64,000 nt of DNA from Pampus argenteus (taxonomy: Eukaryota > Chordata > Actinopteri > Scombriformes > Stromateidae): assembly GCA_036937835.1 (NCBI GenBank), contig CM072869.1, forward strand, positions 24,257,001 to 24,321,000. The letters run 5' to 3'. The notes beneath the pieces are model-generated. The model ran no database searches, was not told the DNA's origin, and saw only the letters and a program-made list of their open reading frames with translations. How positions within the stretch are numbered: the first letter of the stretch is position 1; every line of letters begins with the position of its first letter. Position numbers and translations under genes: made by a program. Positions 14,437 through 22,878 of the stretch are shown piece by piece.

Positions 14437-15698
14437 TCAAAACCATGTTTGCCATCAACAAGTAACTGATCTCTAATGATTAGGAGCAAAAAACTCACTT
14501 CTGACAGCTTCCTGCAGCTTTTACTGTAACATTTGTAAAAATAGCTTTCTCTCAAGCCAAAACTGACAACTACAGTTTTTCTTAAACAAGGAGCAATATT
14601 TTCAATCAAAACCATGTTTTCCATCAACAAGTAACTGATTTCTAATGATTAGGAGCAAAAAACTCACTTCTGAGAGCTTCCTGCAGCTTTTACTGTAACA
14701 TTTGTAAAAATAGCTTTCTCTCGGCGAGAGAAGCCCAAAACTGACAACTATAGTTTTTCTTAAACAAGGAGCAATATTTTTTATCAAAACCATGTTTGCC
14801 ATCAACAAGTAACTAATTTCTAATGATTAGGACCAAAAAATTCACTTCAGAGAGCTTTCTGCAGGTTTTACTGTAACATTTGTAAAAATAGCTTTCTCTC
14901 GGCGAGAGAAGCCCAAAACTGACAACTATAGTTTTTCTTAAACAAGGAGCAATATTTTCAATCAAAACCATGTTTGCCATCAACAAGTAACTGATTTCTA
15001 ATGATTAGGAGCAAAAAACTCACTTCTGAGAGCTTTCTGCAGGTTTTACTGTAACATTTGTAAAAATAGCTTTCTCTCGGCGAGAGAAGCCCAAAACTGA
15101 CAACTATAGTTTTTCTTAAACAAGGAGCAATATTTTCAATCAAAACCATGTTTGCCATCAACAAGTAACTTATTTCTAATGATTAGGAGCAAAAAACTCA
15201 CTTCTGAGAGCTTCCTGCAGCTTTTACTGTAACATTTGTAAAAATAGCTTTCTCTCGGCGAGAGAAGCCCAAAACTGACAACTATAGTTTTTCTTAAACA
15301 AGGAGCAATATTTTTTATCAAAACCATGTTTGCCATCAACAAGTAACTAATTTCTAATGATTAGGACCAAAAAATTCACTTCAGAGAGCTTTCTGCAGGT
15401 TTTACTGTAACATTTGTAAAAATAGCTTTCTCTCGGCGAGAGAAGCCCAAAACTGACAACTATAGTTTTTCTTAAACAAGGAGCAATATTTTCAATCAAA
15501 ACCATGTTTGCCATCAACAGGTAACTGATTTCTAATGATTAGGAGCAAAAAACTCACTTCTGAGAGCTTTCTGCAGGTTTTACTGTAACATTTGTAAAAA
15601 TAGCTTTCTCTCGGCGAGAGAAGCCCAAAACTGACAACTATAGTTTTTCTTAAACAAGGAGCAATATTTTCAATCAAAACCATGTTTGCCATCAACAA
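13690..15698 (-). repeat. Short higher-order repeats (703 bp and 534 bp) next to the orientation switch
   Basis: A four-monomer unit (three L, one S; 703 bp) recurs from about 13690 to 15160, carrying ATTTTTTATCAAAACC and the S form CTCTCAAGCC. It is followed by a three-monomer L unit (534 bp) relating 14602-15164 to 15136-15698. Higher-order periods tend to shrink toward the orientation switch. Confidence 0.8.
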
Positions 15699-15719
15699 GT
15701 AACTGACTTCTAATGATTA

Positions 15720-15833
15720 GGACCAAAAAATTCACTTCAGAGAGCTTTCTGCAGGTTTCGCCGAGAGAAAGCTATTTTTACAAATGATACAGTAAAACCT
15801 GCAGAAAGCTCTCTGAAGTGAATTTTTTGGTCC
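15720..15833. repeat. Head-to-head orientation switch with perfect 39-bp inverted repeat
   Basis: The minus-oriented array ends at 15758 within GCAGGTTT. The plus-oriented array begins at 15759 within CGCCGAGAG. Arms 15720-15758 and 15795-15833 are exact reverse complements over 39 bp. They are separated by a 36-nt spacer that is simply the start of the right-hand monomer. At most one base (T) of microhomology is visible at the joint. Beyond the perfect arms, identity continues with scattered mismatches (TTAGGACC on the left against the complement of GGTCCACA on the right). The base A at 15787 is unusual compared with other monomers. Confidence 0.93.
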
Positions 15834-15930
15834 ACATCATTAGAAATTAGTTACTTGTTGATGGCAAACATGGTTTTGATTGAAAATATTGCTCCTTGTT
15901 TAAGAAAAACTGTAGTTGTCAGTTTTGGGC

Positions 15931-15947
15931 TTCTCTCGCCGAGAGAA
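15931..15947. repeat. 17-bp hyphenated palindrome of the L monomer (one example)
   Basis: TTCTCTCG-C-CGAGAGAA has perfect 8-bp arms around a single central base. It can extend to outer GC pairs if one A is bulged. It is present once per L monomer (for example 862-878 on the reverse-oriented arm), imperfect in M and halved in S. It is the only strong dyad symmetry I see inside the monomer. Confidence 0.9.
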
Positions 15948-16032
15948 AGCTATTTTTACAAATGTTACAGTAAAAGCTGCAGGAAGCTCTCAGAAGTGAG
16001 TTTTTTGCTCTTAATCATTAGAAATCAGTTAC

Positions 16033-16210
16033 TTGTTGATGGCAAACATGGTTTTGATTGAAAATATTGCTCCTTGTTTAAGAAAAACTATAGTTGTCAG
16101 TTTTGGGCTTCTCTCGCCGAGAGAAAGCTATTTTTACAAATGTTACAGTAAAAGCTGCAGGAAGCTCTCAGAAGTGAGTTTTTTGCTCTTAATCATTAGA
16201 AATCAGTTAC
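16033..16210 (+). repeat. Representative L monomer (178 bp)
   Basis: Defines the L form. It has ACTATAGTTG, then GGGC, the 17-bp palindrome TTCTCTCGCCGAGAGAA, the run GCTATTTTTACAAATG, a PstI site CTGCAG, the T-run GAGTTTTTTG and the closing AATCAGTTAC. 178 equals 1 modulo 3, so the reading frame shifts at every monomer. L fills both arms next to the orientation switch. Confidence 0.95.
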
Positions 16211-18662
16211 TTGTTGATGGCAAACATGGTTTTGTTTGAAAATATTGCTCCTTGTTTAAGAAAAACTATACTTGTCAGTTTTGGGCTTCTCTCGCCGAGA
16301 GAAAGCTATTTTTACAAATGTTACATTAAAAGCTGCAGGAAGCTCTCAGAAGTGAGTTTTTTGGTCCTAATCATTAGAAATCAGTTACTTGTTGATGGCA
16401 AACATGGTTTTGTTTGAAAATATTGCTCCTTGTTTAAGAAAAACTATAGATGTCAGTTTTGGGCTTCTCTCGCCGAGAGAAAGCTATTTTTACAAATGTT
16501 ACAGTAAAAGCTGCAGGAAGCTCTCAGAAGTGAGTATTTTGCTCCTAATCATTAGAAATCAGTTACTTGTTGATGGCAAACATGGTTTTGATTGAAAATA
16601 TTGCTCCTTGTTTAAGAAAAACTATAGTTGTCAGTTTTGGGCTTCTCTCGCCGAGAGAAAGCTATTTTTACAAATGTTACAGTAAAACCTGCAGAAAGCT
16701 CTCAGAAGTGAGTTTTTTGCTCTTAATCATTAGAAATTAGTTTCTTGTTGATGGCAAACATGGTTTTGATTGAAAATATTGCTCCTTGTTTAAGAAAAAC
16801 TATAGTTGTCAGTTTTGGGCTTCTCTCACTGAGAGAAAGCTATTTTTTACAAATGTTAGAGTAAAAGCTGCAGGAAGCTCTCAGAAGTGAGTTTTTTGCT
16901 CCTAATCATTAGAAATCAGTTACTTGTTGATGGCAAACATGGTTTTGATTGAAAATATTGCTCCTTGTTTAAGAAAAACTATAGTTGTCAGTTTTGGGCT
17001 TCTCTCGCCGAGAGAAAGCTATTTTTACAAATGTTAGAATAAAAGCTGCAGGAAGCTCTCAGAAGTGAGTTATTTGCTCCTAATCATTAGAAATCAGTTA
17101 CTTGTTGATGGCAAACATGGTTTTGATTGAAAATATTGCTCCTTCTTTAAGAAAAACTATAGTTGTCAGTTTTGGGCTTCTCTCGCCGAGAGAAAGCTAT
17201 TTTTACAAATGTTACAGTAAAACCTGCAGAAAGCTCTCTGAAGTGAATTTTTTGGTCCTAATCATTAGAAATTAGTTTCTTGTTGATGGCAAACATGGTT
17301 TTGATTGAAAATATTGGTCCTTGTTTAAGAAAAACTATAGTTGTCAGTTTTGGGCTTCTCTCGCCGAGAGAAAGCTATTTTTACAAATGTTACAGTAAAA
17401 GCTGCAGGAAGCTCTCAGAAGTGAGTTTTTTGGTCCTAATCATTAGAAATCAGTTACTTGTTGATGGCAAACATGGTTTTGTTTGAAAATATTGCTCCTT
17501 GTTTAAGAAAAACTATAGTTGTCAGTTTTGGGCTTCTCTCGCCGAGAGAAAGCTATTTTTACAAATGTTACAGTAAAAGCTGCAGGAAGCTCTCAGAAGT
17601 GAGTTTTTTGGTCCTAATCATTAGAAATCATTTACTTGTTGATGGCAAACATGGTTTTGATTGAAAATATTGGTCCTTGTTTAAGAAAAACTATAGTTGT
17701 CAGTTTTGGGCTTCTCTCGCCGAGAGAAAGCTATTTTTACAAATGTTACAGTAAAAGCTGCAGGAAGCTCTCAGAAGTGAGTTTTTTGCTCTTGATCATT
17801 AGAAATCAGTTACTTGTTGATGGCAAACATGGTTTTGTTTGAAAATATTGCTCCTTCTTTAAGAAAAACTATAGTTGTCAGTTTTGGGCTTCTCTCGCCG
17901 AGAGAAAGCTATTTTTACAAATGTTACAGTAAAACCTGCAGAAAGCTCTCTGAAGTGAATTTTTTGGTCCTAATCATTAGAAATTAGTTTCTTGTTGATG
18001 GCAAACATGATTTTGATTGAAAATATTGGTCCTTGTTTAAGAAAAACTATAGTTGTCAGTTTTGGGCTTCTCTCGCCGAGAGAAAGCTATTTTTACAAAT
18101 GTTACAGTAAAACCTGCAGAAAGCTCTCTGAAGTGAATTTTTTGGTCCTAATCATTAGAAATTAGTTTCTTGTTGATGGCAAACATGGTTTTGATTGAAA
18201 ATATTGGTCCTTGTTTAAGAAAAACTATAGTTGTCAGTTTTGGGCTTCTCTCGCCGAGAGAAAGCTATTTTTACAAATGTTACAGTAAAAGCTGCAGGAA
18301 GCTCTCAGAAGTGAGTTTTTTGCTCTTAATCATTAGAAATCAGTTACTTGTTGATGGCAAACATGGTTTTGTTTGAAAATATTGCTCCTTGTTTAAGAAA
18401 AACTATACTTGTCAGTTTTGGGCTTCTCTCGCCGAGAGAAAGCTATTTTTACAAATGTTACATTAAAAGCTGCAGGAAGCTCTCAGAAGTGAGTTTTTTG
18501 GTCCTAATCATTAGAAATCAGTTACTTGTTGATGGCAAACATGGTTTTGTTTGAAAATATTGCTCCTTGTTTAAGAAAAACTATAGATGTCAGTTTTGGG
18601 CTTCTCTCGCCGAGAGAAAGCTATTTTTACAAATGTTACAGTAAAAGCTGCAGGAAGCTCTC
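16070..18662 (+). repeat. 12-monomer echo within the L block (2,137 bp)
   Basis: About 460 bp at 16070-16525 recurs at 18207-18662, offset by 2,137 bp (twelve L monomers plus one T). Shared private changes are ACTATACTTG, TTACATTAAAAG and ACTATAGATG. Inside, CCTTCTTTAAG at 17141 recurs 712 bp (four monomers) later at 17853. Confidence 0.75.
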
Positions 18663-18930
18663 AGAAGTGAGTTTTTTGGTCCTAATCATTAGAAATCAGT
18701 TACTTGTTGATGGCAAACATGGTTTTGTTTGAAAATATTGCTCCTTGTTTAAGAAAAACTATAGTTGTCAGTTTTGGGCTTCTCTCGCCGAGAGAAAGCT
18801 ATTTTTACAAATGTTACAGTAAAAGCTGCAGGAAGCTCTCAGAAGTGAGTTTTTTTGGTCCTAATCATTAGAAATCAGTTACTTGTTGATGGCAAACATG
18901 GTTTTGTTTGAAAATATTGCTCCTTGTTTA

Positions 18931-18958
18931 GATAGATAGATAGATAGATAGATAGATA
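18931..18958. repeat. (GATA)7 microsatellite, LINE 3' tail
   Basis: Seven perfect GATA units (TATC on the LINE sense strand) directly abut satellite sequence ending TTGTTTA at 18930. They mark the 3' terminus of the element and the point where target-primed reverse transcription began. Confidence 0.92.
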
Positions 18959-19204
18959 TACTTTATTAATCCCAAAAACTGGGAAATTAGAGTGTAACAG
19001 CAGCATAACACAAATACAACACAATGAAATAAAAAGAACAACCAACAATTAAGATAATAATTAATAATTAAATAAGAAAAGATAATTAAATAAGAATAAG
19101 AAATTAAGATAATAATTAAATAAGAATAAGAAATTAAGATAATAATTACATAAGAATAAGTAAAATAAAATAAAATATAATAATATATAATATATGACCG
19201 GATT
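18959..19204 (-). other. LINE 3' untranslated region with 30-bp minisatellite
   Basis: AT-rich non-coding sequence follows the ORF2 stop. It includes an imperfect 30-bp tandem repeat (AAATTAAGATAATAATTA core) at 19101-19130 and 19131-19160, with a degenerate copy from about 19047. Near the 3' end on the minus strand is AATTTCCCAGTTTTTGGGAT, whose GGGA/TCCC ends can pair, followed by TAATAAAGTATATC. AATAAA here could serve as a polyadenylation signal, but LINE tails of this type use short tandem repeats. Confidence 0.7.
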
Positions 19205-19258
19205 TTAGCTATTATTATACACGCTGATGGCCTGTGGCAGGAAAGATTTCCTGTTCAG
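19205..19258 (-). pseudogene. Probable C-terminal tail of LINE ORF2 joined by the internal deletion
   Basis: In a register different from the endonuclease, 17 codons read LNRKSFLPQAISVYNNS and then TAA. Short NR/KSFLP-type tails followed by a stop and an AT-rich UTR are, from recall, typical of the ORF2 end in fish LINEs. The endonuclease frame runs through the same bases and stops at 19215. The joint probably lies near 19258-19270. The segment is too short for certainty. Confidence 0.55.
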
Positions 19259-19778
19259 TCTGTAGTTTGGCAGCGGCGGAGCTGATGACGTCACAGGCTA
19301 CCGCTGCATCAGCTGACGGAGGGATGTAAACAGCCATCACGATGGTGGACGTGAACTCTCTCGGTAAATAATACTGGCGCATTCCCACAGCTAGCAGTTC
19401 AATGTCCGGGGTACAGAGACGTTCCTTCAGGTTGACATGTCCCGGATTGCACCACCTCTCACTCACAAAAAGTGCAATCCCACCGCCCTTCTTCTTCCGG
19501 CTTGAGGAACAGTCTCTGTCTCCACGTACCAAGCTGTAACCAGGCAACCCGACGCTGTTAGCATGGATGTGCGAGTGCAGCCAAGTTTCAGTAAAACAAA
19601 AAATGCTACACTCGCGGTACTCCCTCTGAGTCTTAAGCAGTGCTGACAGTTCATCCATCTTATTTCCAAGAGACCTCACTTTTCCCATTATGATCGCTGG
19701 TACCGCTGGTTTATGTCTTTTCCTTTTATCCCTCCGTCTGCTACCCCGGCGTCTCCTCCGTAACTCCTGCGGGACCAC
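19215..19778 (-). pseudogene. LINE ORF2 fragment: N-terminal part of an AP-like endonuclease domain
   Basis: The open frame of 187 codons reaches an in-frame TAA just upstream of its GTG, so it is not a natural start. Residues 7-23 are strongly basic. An endonuclease-like core follows: VRSLGNKMDEL at 34-44, FTETWL at 62-67 with the likely catalytic Glu64, GGGIALFV at 98-105, and YYLPREFTSTIVMAVYIPPS at 136-155. Family members normally have Asn two residues before the Arg of the first motif; here it is Lys33, which should abolish metal binding. The frame leaves endonuclease sequence near residue 174, before the GDFN and SDH motifs, and ends after 13 unrelated residues. Everything needed for reverse transcription is missing. 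LINE endonucleases nick target DNA to prime reverse transcription; this copy cannot. Domain identity is sound, clade uncertain. Confidence 0.85.
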
Positions 19779-19837
19779 AGGGGTTTACTCAGCGCCATCA
19801 GCTGTTCACGCGTGTACACAAAAATTGATCCGGTCAT
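19688..19837 (-). pseudogene. 5' end of the LINE reading frame, frameshifted from the endonuclease
   Basis: An ATG at 19837 opens 49 codons followed by TAA, overlapping the endonuclease frame in a different register. The first 19 codons look like genuine LINE leader peptide (TREQLMALSKP). After about codon 19 the sense continues in the register of the 187-codon frame, so a single-base indel near 19780 probably broke one original frame. The ATG lies about 118 bp inside the element's 5' boundary. This is inference from frame and context; no homology search was possible. Confidence 0.6.
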
Positions 19838-20104
19838 TTTCCAAAACAAAAAATACTAAAATTAACTAAAATAAACAAAAAATACAAAGAATAACAAAAA
19901 AAAACTACGGAGCTGCTGCAACAGGCTGCCACCAGGAGCGGCGCCAATTCGAACAACTATAATTGTCAGTTTTGGGCTTCTCTCGCCGAGAGAAAGCTAT
20001 TTTTACAAATGTTACAGTAAAAGCTGCAGGAAGCTCTCAGAAGTGAGTTTTTTGCTCTTAATCATTAGAAATCAGTTACTTGTTGATGGCAAACATGGTT
20101 TTGT

Positions 20105-21451
20105 TTGAAAATATTGCTCCTTGTTTAAGAAAAACTATAGTTGTCAGTTTTGGGCTTCTCTCGCCGAGAGAAAGCTATTTTTACAAATGTTACAGTAAAA
20201 CCTGCAGAAAGCTCTCAGAAGTGAGTTTTTTGCTCCTAATCATTAGAAATCAGTTACTTGTTGATGGCAAACATGGTTTTGATTGAAAATATTGCTCCTT
20301 GTTTAAGAAAAACTATAGTTGTCAGTTTTGGGCTTCTCTCGCCGAGAGAAAGCTATTTTTACAAATGTTACAGTAAAACCTGCAGAAAGCTCTCTGAAGT
20401 GAATTTTTTGGTCCTAATCATTAGAAATTAGTTACTTGTTGATGGCAAACATGGTTTTGATAAAAAATATTGCTCCTTGTTTAAGAAAAACTATAGTTGT
20501 CAGTTTTGGGCTTCTCTCGCCGAGAGAAAGCTATTTTTACAAATGTTACAGTAAAAGCTGCAGGAAGCTCTCAGAAGTGAGTTTTTTGCTACTAATCATT
20601 AGAAATCAGTTACTTGTTGATGGAAAACATGGTTTTGATTGAAAATATTGCTCCTTGTTTAAGAAAAACTGTAGTTGTCAGTTTTGGCTTGAGAGAAAGC
20701 TATTTTTACAAATGTTACAGTAAAAGCTGCAGGAAGCTCTCAGAAGTGAGTTTTTTGCTCCTAATCATTAGAAATCAGTTACTTGTTGATGGCAAACATG
20801 GTTTTGATTGAAAATATTGCTCCTTGTTTAAGAAAAACTGTAGTTGTCAGTTTTGGCCTTCTCTCGCTGAGAGAAAGCTATTTTTAAAATGTTACAGTAA
20901 AACCTGCAGAAAGCTCTCTGAAGTGAATTTTTTGGTCCACATCATTAGAAATTAGTTACTTGTTGATGGCAAACATGGTTTTGATTTAAAATATTGCTCC
21001 TTGTTTAAGAAAAACTATAGTTGTCATTTTTGGGCTTCTCTCGCCGAGAGAAAGCTATTTTTACAATGTTACAGTAAAACCTGCAGAAAGCTCTCTGAAG
21101 TGAATTTTTTGGTCCTAATCATTAGAAGTCAGTTACTTGTTGATGGCAAACATGGTTTTGATTGAAAATATTGCTCCTTGTTTAAGAAAAACTATAGTTG
21201 TCAGTTTTGGGCTTCTCTCGCCGAGAGAAAGCTATTTTTACAAATGTTACAGTAAAACCTGCAGAAAGCTCTCAGAAGTGAGTTTTTTGCTCCTAATCAT
21301 TAGAAATCAGTTACTTGTTGATGGAAAACATGGTTTTGATTGAAAATATTGCTCCTTGTTTAAGAAAAACTGTAGTTGTCAGTTTTGGGCTTCTCTCGCC
21401 GAGAGAAAGCTGTTTTTACAAATGTTACAGTAAAACCTGCAGAAAGCTCTC
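20105..21451 (+). repeat. Inverted duplicate of 13090-14436 (right copy)
   Basis: Forward-oriented partner of 13090-14436. Monomer order from 20080 is L, L, L, S, M, L (177 bp, with TTTTTACAATG), L, then an L with the ACTGTAG hybrid. Homology fades at 21452, where CTCTCTGAAG faces CTCTCAGAAG in the partner. It lies 150 bp past the LINE. Confidence 0.88.
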
Positions 21452-22363
21452 TGAAGTGAATTTTTTGGTCCACATCATTAGAAATTAGTTACTTGTTGAT
21501 GGCAAACATGGTTTTGATTGAAAATATTGCTCCTTGTTTAAGAAAAACTATAGTTGTCATTTTTGGGCTTCTCTCGCCGAGAGAAAGCTATTTTTACAAA
21601 TGTTACAGTAAAACCTGCAGAAAGCTCTCTGAAGTGAATTTTTTGGTCCTAATCATTAGAAATGTGTTACTTGTTGATGGCAAACATTATTTTGATTGAA
21701 AATATTGCTCCTTGTTTAAGAAAAACTATAGTTGTCAGTTTTGGGCTTCTCTCGCCAAGAGGAAGCTATTTTTACAAATGTTACAGTAAAACCTGCAGAA
21801 AGCTCTCAGAAGTGAGTTTTTTGCTCCTAATCATTAGAAATCAGTTACTTGTTGATGGCAAACATGGTTTTGATTGAGAATATTGCTCCTTGTTTAAGAA
21901 AAACTGTAGTTGTCAGTTTTGGCCTGAGAGAAAGCTATTTTTACAAATGTTACAGTAAAAGCTGCAGGAAGCTCTCAGAAGTGAGTTTTTTGGTCCTAAT
22001 CATTAGAAATCAGTTACTTGTTGATGGCAAACATGGTTTTGATTGAAAATATTGCTCCTTGTTTAATAAAAACTGTAGTTGTCAGTTTTGGCCTTCTCTC
22101 GCTGAGAGAAAGCTATTTTTAAAATGTTACAGTAAAAGCTGCAGGAAGCTCTCAGAAGTGGGTTTTTTGCTCCTAATCATTAGAAATCAGTTACTTGTTG
22201 ATGGCAAACATGGTTTTGATTGAAAATATTGCTCCTTGTTTAAGAAAAACTGTAGTTGTCAGTTTTGGCCTGAGAGAAAGCTATATTTACAAATGTTACA
22301 GTAAAAGCTGCAGGAAGCTCTCAGAAGTGAGTTTTTTGGTCCTGATCATTAGAAATCAGTTAC

Positions 22364-22532
22364 TTGTTGATGGCAAACATGGTTTTGATTGAAAATATTG
22401 CTCCTTGTTTAAGAAAAACTGTAGTTGTCAGTTTTGGCCTGAGAGAAAGCTATTTTTACAAATGTTACAGTAAAAGCTGCAGGAAGCTCTCAGAAGTGAG
22501 TTTTTTGGTCCTAATCATTAGAAATCAGTTAC
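22364..22532 (+). repeat. Representative S monomer (169 bp)
   Basis: Defines the S form. It has ACTGTAGTTG followed by GGCCTGAGAGAAAGC. Relative to the M form, 9 bp (TTCTCTCGC or an equivalent shift) are missing between two CT dinucleotides, deleting the left half of the palindrome. The remainder matches the L form, including TTTTTACAAATG. G+C is about 34% by hand count. Confidence 0.95.
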
Positions 22533-22701
22533 TTGTTGATGGCAAACATGGTTTTGTTTGAAAATATTGCTCCTTGTTTAAGAAAAACTGTAGTTGTCAG
22601 TTTTGGCCTGAGAGAAAGCTATTTTTACAAATGTTACAGTAAAAGCTGCAGGAAGCTCTCAGAAGTGAGTTTTTTGGTCCTAATCATTAGAAATCAGTTA
22701 C

Positions 22702-22878
22702 TTGTTGATGGCAAACATGGTTTTGATTGAAAATATTGCTCCTTGTTTAAGAAAAACTGTAGTTGTCAGTTTTGGCCATCTCTCGCTGAGAGAAAGCTAT
22801 TTTTAAAATGTTACAGTAAAAGCTGCAGGAAGCTCTCAGAAGTGAGTTTTTTGGTCCTAATCATTAGAAATCAGTTAC
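22702..22878 (+). repeat. Representative M monomer (177 bp)
   Basis: Defines the M form. GGCC is followed by (A/T)TCTCTCGCTGAGAGAA, where the central CCG of the L form has become CTG and the palindrome arms shorten from 8 to 7 bp. The C in TTTTTACAAATG is deleted, giving TTTTTAAAATG, which brings a TAA into the frame that is open in S and L. Sub-variants are CCATCTCTCGC, CCTTCTCTCGC and CCTACTCTCGC; each marks particular higher-order repeats. Confidence 0.95.

Larger units (their letters stand above)
1..15758 (-). repeat. Left arm of the satellite array (reverse orientation)
   Basis: About 90 tandem monomers lie head to tail; all read on the minus strand when phased on TTGTTGATGG. From 1 to about 5.5 kb the arm is mainly S (169 bp) and M (177 bp) with L islands near 0.85-1.27 kb and 4.45-4.87 kb. 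From about 5.5 to 13.6 kb it is essentially pure L (178 bp). From 13.6 to 15.76 kb it is L with single S monomers near 13.85 and 14.55 kb and one M near 13.68 kb. Nearly every monomer keeps CTGCAG, so a PstI ladder is expected. The array continues past the left edge. No other sequence interrupts this arm. Confidence 0.98.
15759..18930 (+). repeat. Right arm of the satellite array, proximal L block
   Basis: About 18 monomers in forward orientation, all of the L form with the full palindrome. Anchors (TTGTTGATGG) fall at 15855, 16033, 16211, 16389, 16567, 16745, 16924 and so on, at 178-bp steps with occasional +1 T insertions. The last monomer, anchored at 18883, is cut at 18930 by the LINE and resumes at 19955. 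Two sub-variants alternate: AAACCTGCAGAAAGC with GTGAATTTTTT, and AAAGCTGCAGGAAGC with GTGAGTTTTTT. Confidence 0.98.
18931..19954 (-). mobile_element. Dead non-LTR retrotransposon (LINE) with internal deletion
   Basis: Reading on the minus strand from 19954 to 18931, the element has a GC-richer leader (GGCGCCGCTCC near 19940), a short ATG frame, an APE-type endonuclease N-terminus, an abrupt switch to what looks like the ORF2 C-terminal tail, an AT-rich 3' UTR and a (GATA) tail. It replaces 5 bp of an L monomer (AGAAA after TTGTTTA) and shows no clear target-site duplication. The reverse transcriptase region is absent. The TTTATTAATCCC/GATA 3' end and the endonuclease sequence resemble LINEs widespread in teleosts; I cannot assign the clade (CR1/L2-like or Rex-like) without a search. 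It is the only transposon visible in the window. Confidence 0.88.

Noticed and set aside
16841..16860. Single-base T or A run changes (also near 10935, 12187, 18850) as possible sequencing errors
   Set aside because: Some recur in both copies of a higher-order repeat at the same place (10935 and 12187), so they are inherited variants; those seen once, such as at 16841 and 18850, cannot be judged without reads.
18931..18958. GATA tract as an independent microsatellite or sex-linked Bkm-type repeat
   Set aside because: Only seven units, placed exactly at the LINE 3' terminus; the simplest reading is the element's tail.
19463..19669. 68-codon minus-strand open frame inside the LINE
   Set aside because: It is a shadow frame over the endonuclease coding sequence, with no recognisable motif.
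19194..19837. 10-bp inverted repeat ATGACCGGAT (19194-19203) and ATCCGGTCAT (19828-19837) inside the LINE
   Set aside because: One exact 10-bp inverted match in about 1 kb is close to chance expectation, and LINEs have no terminal inverted repeats.
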